A DNA stretch of 64,000 nucleotides. Source: Canna indica (lineage: Eukaryota > Streptophyta > Magnoliopsida > Zingiberales > Cannaceae). The notes under the pieces were generated by a model. It did not search any database. It saw only the letters and a list, made by a program, of their open reading frames with translations, and was not told the origin of the DNA. This document shows positions 60,898 to 64,000 of this stretch, one piece after another. The stretch is from positions 25,352,001 to 25,416,000 of the forward strand of contig CP136897.1 of NCBI GenBank assembly GCA_034359265.1. Reading direction: 5' to 3'. A program made the position numbers and the translations under genes. The number at the start of each line of letters is the position of its first letter. The first letter of the stretch is position 1.

Positions 60898-62241
60898 GGA
60901 AAAATCATACTTTTGGTCCCCACAATTTGCTCGAATTTTTGTTTTAGTCCTCATTGTTTCAAAATTTTGATTTTAGTCCCCACACTTTATTTCCATTTAA
61001 GATTTGGTCCCAGCTGTCACATGAGGCCTAAACGGAGCTGACGTGGATAACATATGCTAACAGTACATTGTTGATGTGGACCTGCAAGGACCAACTTTGT
61101 AAACTATGGGGACTAAAGCTAAAATTTTGTAAAGTATGAGGACTAAAACCAAAATTCAGTAAACTATAGGGACCAAAATTATTATTTTTAAATATATATA
61201 TATATAAAGTTCACAATATATTTTTAAATTTATTTATAAATAATTATAATATTTAAAAATATTAAAATTGAGCACACTATAGTAATTTACGTTAATTTGG
61301 GTGGATTTAAACCGACGTTTTCATTAGGCGTCGGTTTTTATCAATTAATTACCCCGATTTAGCGTGAATTTCATAGTGGTTGCAGAATTTGAAAACCTAC
61401 TCTCCCCCGATCTGCTCATCTCTTCACTGATCACCTCCTCACCTCAATTTTGATTCGAAATTTGGCGCATTCAAAACGGTTTAAATTAGATTTCGAACAT
61501 TAAAAAAAAGGTTGATTTTCAATCTAATAAATATCGGTTTCCCATGCATTTGTTGTAGTGGCAACACTATAATACAATATTATTGCTACAATTTCATGGG
61601 CATTATTAAGGGATATTCAGATATACATAATATACTACAAAATATTAATATGTTCCCTATTCAATTAAAGTGTTCAATGCAAAAATACGAAATCAGATGT
61701 TTGTGTCTTAAATAGAAAATAAATTAATCTTGCAAATATTAAACTAATCTTCTAAATATATAAATATGCCATCACATTTTTCAAAATAAAATCCAAAACG
61801 AATCACCTTAATCGGTAAAAAGTTTGCTCAATTTCAATATTTTTTAATATTAGACTTATTTATAAATAAATTAAAAAAATATCTTGTGATTTTTTATATT
61901 TTTAGGAAAAATAATTACTTGAATTTTCATTTTAGTCCATATAGTTTACAAAATTTTGGTTTTAGTCCCCATAGTTTACAAAATTTTGGTTTTAGTCCCT
62001 ATAGTTTACAAAATTTTGGTTTTAGTCCTCATAGTTTACAAAGTTGATCCCTGCAGGCTCCACGTCAGCAATGTCCAGTCAGCACTTGTTATCCACGTTA
62101 GCTCCGTTTAGACCTCATGTGACGGTAGGGACCAAATCCTAAACGAAAATAAAGTGTGGGGACTAAAACTAAAATTTTGAAACTATAGGGACTAAAACTA
62201 AAATTGGAGCAAACTATGGGGACCAAAAGTATGATTTTCCC
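60898..62241. mobile_element. Second long-TIR (MULE/foldback-like) element
   Basis: Arms of about 270-340 bp begin GGAAAAATCATACTTTTGG (60898) and end with the complement of GGGAAAATCATACTTTTGG (62241). A perfect 9-bp target duplication TTTAATTTA lies at 60889-60897 and 62242-62250. The arms are built from 28-bp tandem units (GTTTACAAAATTTTGGTTTT plus AGTCC...). The 16-base motif AACGGAGCTGACGTGG sits at 61031-61046 and, with one change, at 62093-62108, starting 133 bases from each end. The core contains a CACTA-end fragment (61290-61560) and no transposase. Confidence 0.9.
61290..61560 (-). mobile_element. CACTA right-end fragment
   Basis: Ends ATGCATTTGTTGTAGTG at 61560 (inverted CACTACAACAAATG) and contains ACCGACGTTTTCATTAGGCG near 61312. 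It resembles the CACTA end starting at 62912 (CACTACAACAAAATC with GACGCC motifs). No left end is seen inside the long-TIR element. Confidence 0.65.
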
Positions 62242-62250
62242 TTTAATTTA

Positions 62251-62911
62251 TAGAGATAAATTACAGTTTATATTTAGTTGGTTTTAATTAATTTTGAATT
62301 AGTTATAAATCCATTAAATATAAATTATTGTTTTGGAGGTAAACCCCGGAATTTTGAATTCCGGGGAGAGGATTTAAAAGGGGGGGTCTACCATGGGTGG
62401 CCGCCTACTCACCTTATAAATAGATGATCAAACCTCCTTCAATGGGGTTAAGCAAATTAGTTAGAGATCTTGGAGAAGAGCAAGGGCTTGCATTCTTGAG
62501 AAGCTTCTTGAAGATAAAGACTCCAAAGAGCTCCTCTTAATCTCCATGGGTGGCCTGCAATCAAGTTCCTCCTTTCCCAGGTTTATGAAGCCGAATTGAA
62601 GATCCCTTCATCTTGGGTGTGTCATCTCCTTTATCTTCTTGGAGGAATCTAAGAAGGACAGCGAGGTATTCCTTCATCTTCCTCATCGTTTTGTGATTTT
62701 CTAATGCCCTCTTCCTTCCTTTTGGTGCTCGGTTCTTGGTGGAAGGGCTAGCTTCACCTTGGTGTGTTTCGGGGTTGAGATTGCCTCTCTGTTGAGCCAC
62801 AACAAGTCTTAGTGTATCCCCCCCCCCCCACGCCGTTGGCGCTGAACCAAACAAGAACAGACACTGAACCACAACGGAGGATCCCAACTGTCAGGCAGGT
62901 ACATATCTATA
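62251..62911. other. Unclassified LTR-like sequence with promoter-like block
   Basis: Contains ACCTTATAAATAGATGATC near 62412, a plausible LTR TATA box, then leader-like text. A run of about 11 C bases lies near 62820. The 108-codon frame on the minus strand (62561-62887) has no family signature and I do not call it. Confidence 0.4.
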
Positions 62912-64000
62912 CACTACAACAAAATCATTATATATCGACACCAAAATTTTGACACTTACTATAAGCGTCGAAATGTAAAACTATTAAAAAAAATTAATAC
63001 AATACATTTCCATGTTATTGAAGGCGTCGAAAAAATTTTGACGCCTGACAACAGACATCGAAAAAAATCGACGCCTGACAACAAACGTAAAAAAAATCGA
63101 CTTCTGACAGCAGGCGTCGAAAAAAATTGGTGCCTGCTATCAGGAGGTACTGAAACATTTCGACGCCTGGTATCCACGGGTTGGCCCCGCCTACCCGTTA
63201 ACCCGCGCTAGTTGGCGCGAGAAAGCAGATGAGCGCGTGCTGGCATGGTCGCCCAGGCAGGAGGCAGGAAATCTCCCGCCTCCTGTAGGTTTGTTTTAAA
63301 AAAATTAAAATTTTATTTTTTTTAATATATTTTTTCTATTTATACTTCTTCCTTCATTTTTTTTCTCTTGTACAATGTTGGTAATTTTTTAAACTTTTAT
63401 CTATATCAAAATTGTTAATATTTATTATTGTTTTAATATATTTTTATATTTTTTAATTTTTGAAAAGGCGCGAATACGCGCCGCTTGATTTCCGCCACAT
63501 GGCGGAAATCGAGCAGACGCGAATCCACCACCGCTCGATGTTCGCCACGCAGCAAAAATCGAGCGGCGCAGATTTGCACTTATCTTAAATTCGCCGCACG
63601 CAGAATTGAAATTCCGCCACACGCGGAATTCCAAAAGGCGCGGATTCATTTTCCTCGCCTTTGATTTCCGCCGCATGCAGAATTCCAATTTCGTGTGCGG
63701 CGGCGACTCCTCGAATTCCACTGCAATGCAGCGAAATTCGAGGATTATTTTTTAAAATAAATAAATGTACCGGCGCCTTTGACAGGCGTCGGTATGTTAA
63801 AAAATATTTTAAAAAAAAAATCTTTTGATGCCTGAGTAGACGTCGAAATATTCGACATATCGACACCTGCTGACGCCTATACCCAAGCATCGATATGTCG
63901 AACATTTCGACATCTGGTCAGGCGTCGAAATGAGCATATAGGCTCTCATCATATTCCACTCATTTTTGTCATTTTTGCTGGCGTCAGTATGTTCATTTCG
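62912..64000 (+). mobile_element. CACTA left end, element continues beyond the window
   Basis: CACTACAACAAAATCATT at 62912 is followed by many copies of GACGCCTG or CAGGCGTCGA at 62965-63170 and again at 63760-63990. Between them lies a GC-rich block with short inverted repeats. No transposase is reached before the window ends, and the 106- and 98-codon frames on the minus strand are repeat-derived. Confidence 0.8.
63487..63510. repeat. Perfect 10-bp stem hairpin
   Basis: GATTTCCGCC, a 4-base loop ACAT, then GGCGGAAATC. It lies in a block (63470-63730) of related TTCCGCC/GGCGGAA and GAATTCC elements in both orientations. Confidence 0.85.

Noticed and set aside
1..64000. tRNA genes
   Set aside because: No GGTTCRANYCC-type B box with a matching A box and cloverleaf was noticed on either strand by eye. 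A dedicated scan would be needed to exclude them.

Overview
This is plant nuclear DNA. It holds two recognisable host genes in a dense bed of nested transposable elements. The third-codon positions of the first exon are very GC-rich and fall towards AT downstream, a pattern I associate with monocots. Together with the repeat load this suggests a monocot, but that is an inference of moderate confidence and I cannot name a species.

Host genes. The left edge (1-1076, +) is the 3' end of a CLAVATA1-type receptor kinase. A complete 19-exon beta-galactosidase (GH35, 832 aa, +) lies at 31949-37012; every splice site I placed is GT-AG. A third host-derived locus is a broken, minus-strand, SGR6-like HEAT-repeat gene fragment (41867-46684), split by a 3.1 kb LTR.

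Region by region. 1-5.78 kb: receptor kinase end, then tandem repeats, including a ~183 bp satellite-like array. 5.78-17.29 kb: a minus-strand Ty1/copia-type element with two LTRs, PBS, PPT and a broken gag but no pol. It is invaded by a long-TIR element (8154-13102), which is itself invaded by a CACTA element (8729-12349) carrying an apparently intact five-exon Ptta/TNPA-like gene. 17.29-30.50 kb: a decayed CACTA element with TNPD and TNPA pseudogenes, split by a solo LTR. 30.5-31.1 kb: LTR and RNase H debris in front of the beta-galactosidase. 37.7-51.1 kb: CACTA ends, a solo copia LTR, the SGR6-like fragment, a mitochondrial 26S rRNA insertion and a TNPD pseudogene. 51.1-56.2 kb: LTR pieces with tandem arrays and another solo copia LTR. 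56.23-60.54 kb: a hAT element with a perfect 8-bp target duplication and a disabled transposase. 60.90-62.24 kb: a second long-TIR element with a perfect 9-bp target duplication. From 62.91 kb: the left end of another CACTA element that runs off the window.

The most interesting signals are: the TNPA-only CACTA element; a 16-base ACGT-core motif at matching depth in all four arms of two different long-TIR elements; an AACGG core shared by the subterminal repeats of three CACTA families; hypervariable GGTCGACCGA palindrome arrays inside one copia LTR family, including three complete solo LTRs with target duplications; and host and mitochondrial DNA lying between CACTA parts.
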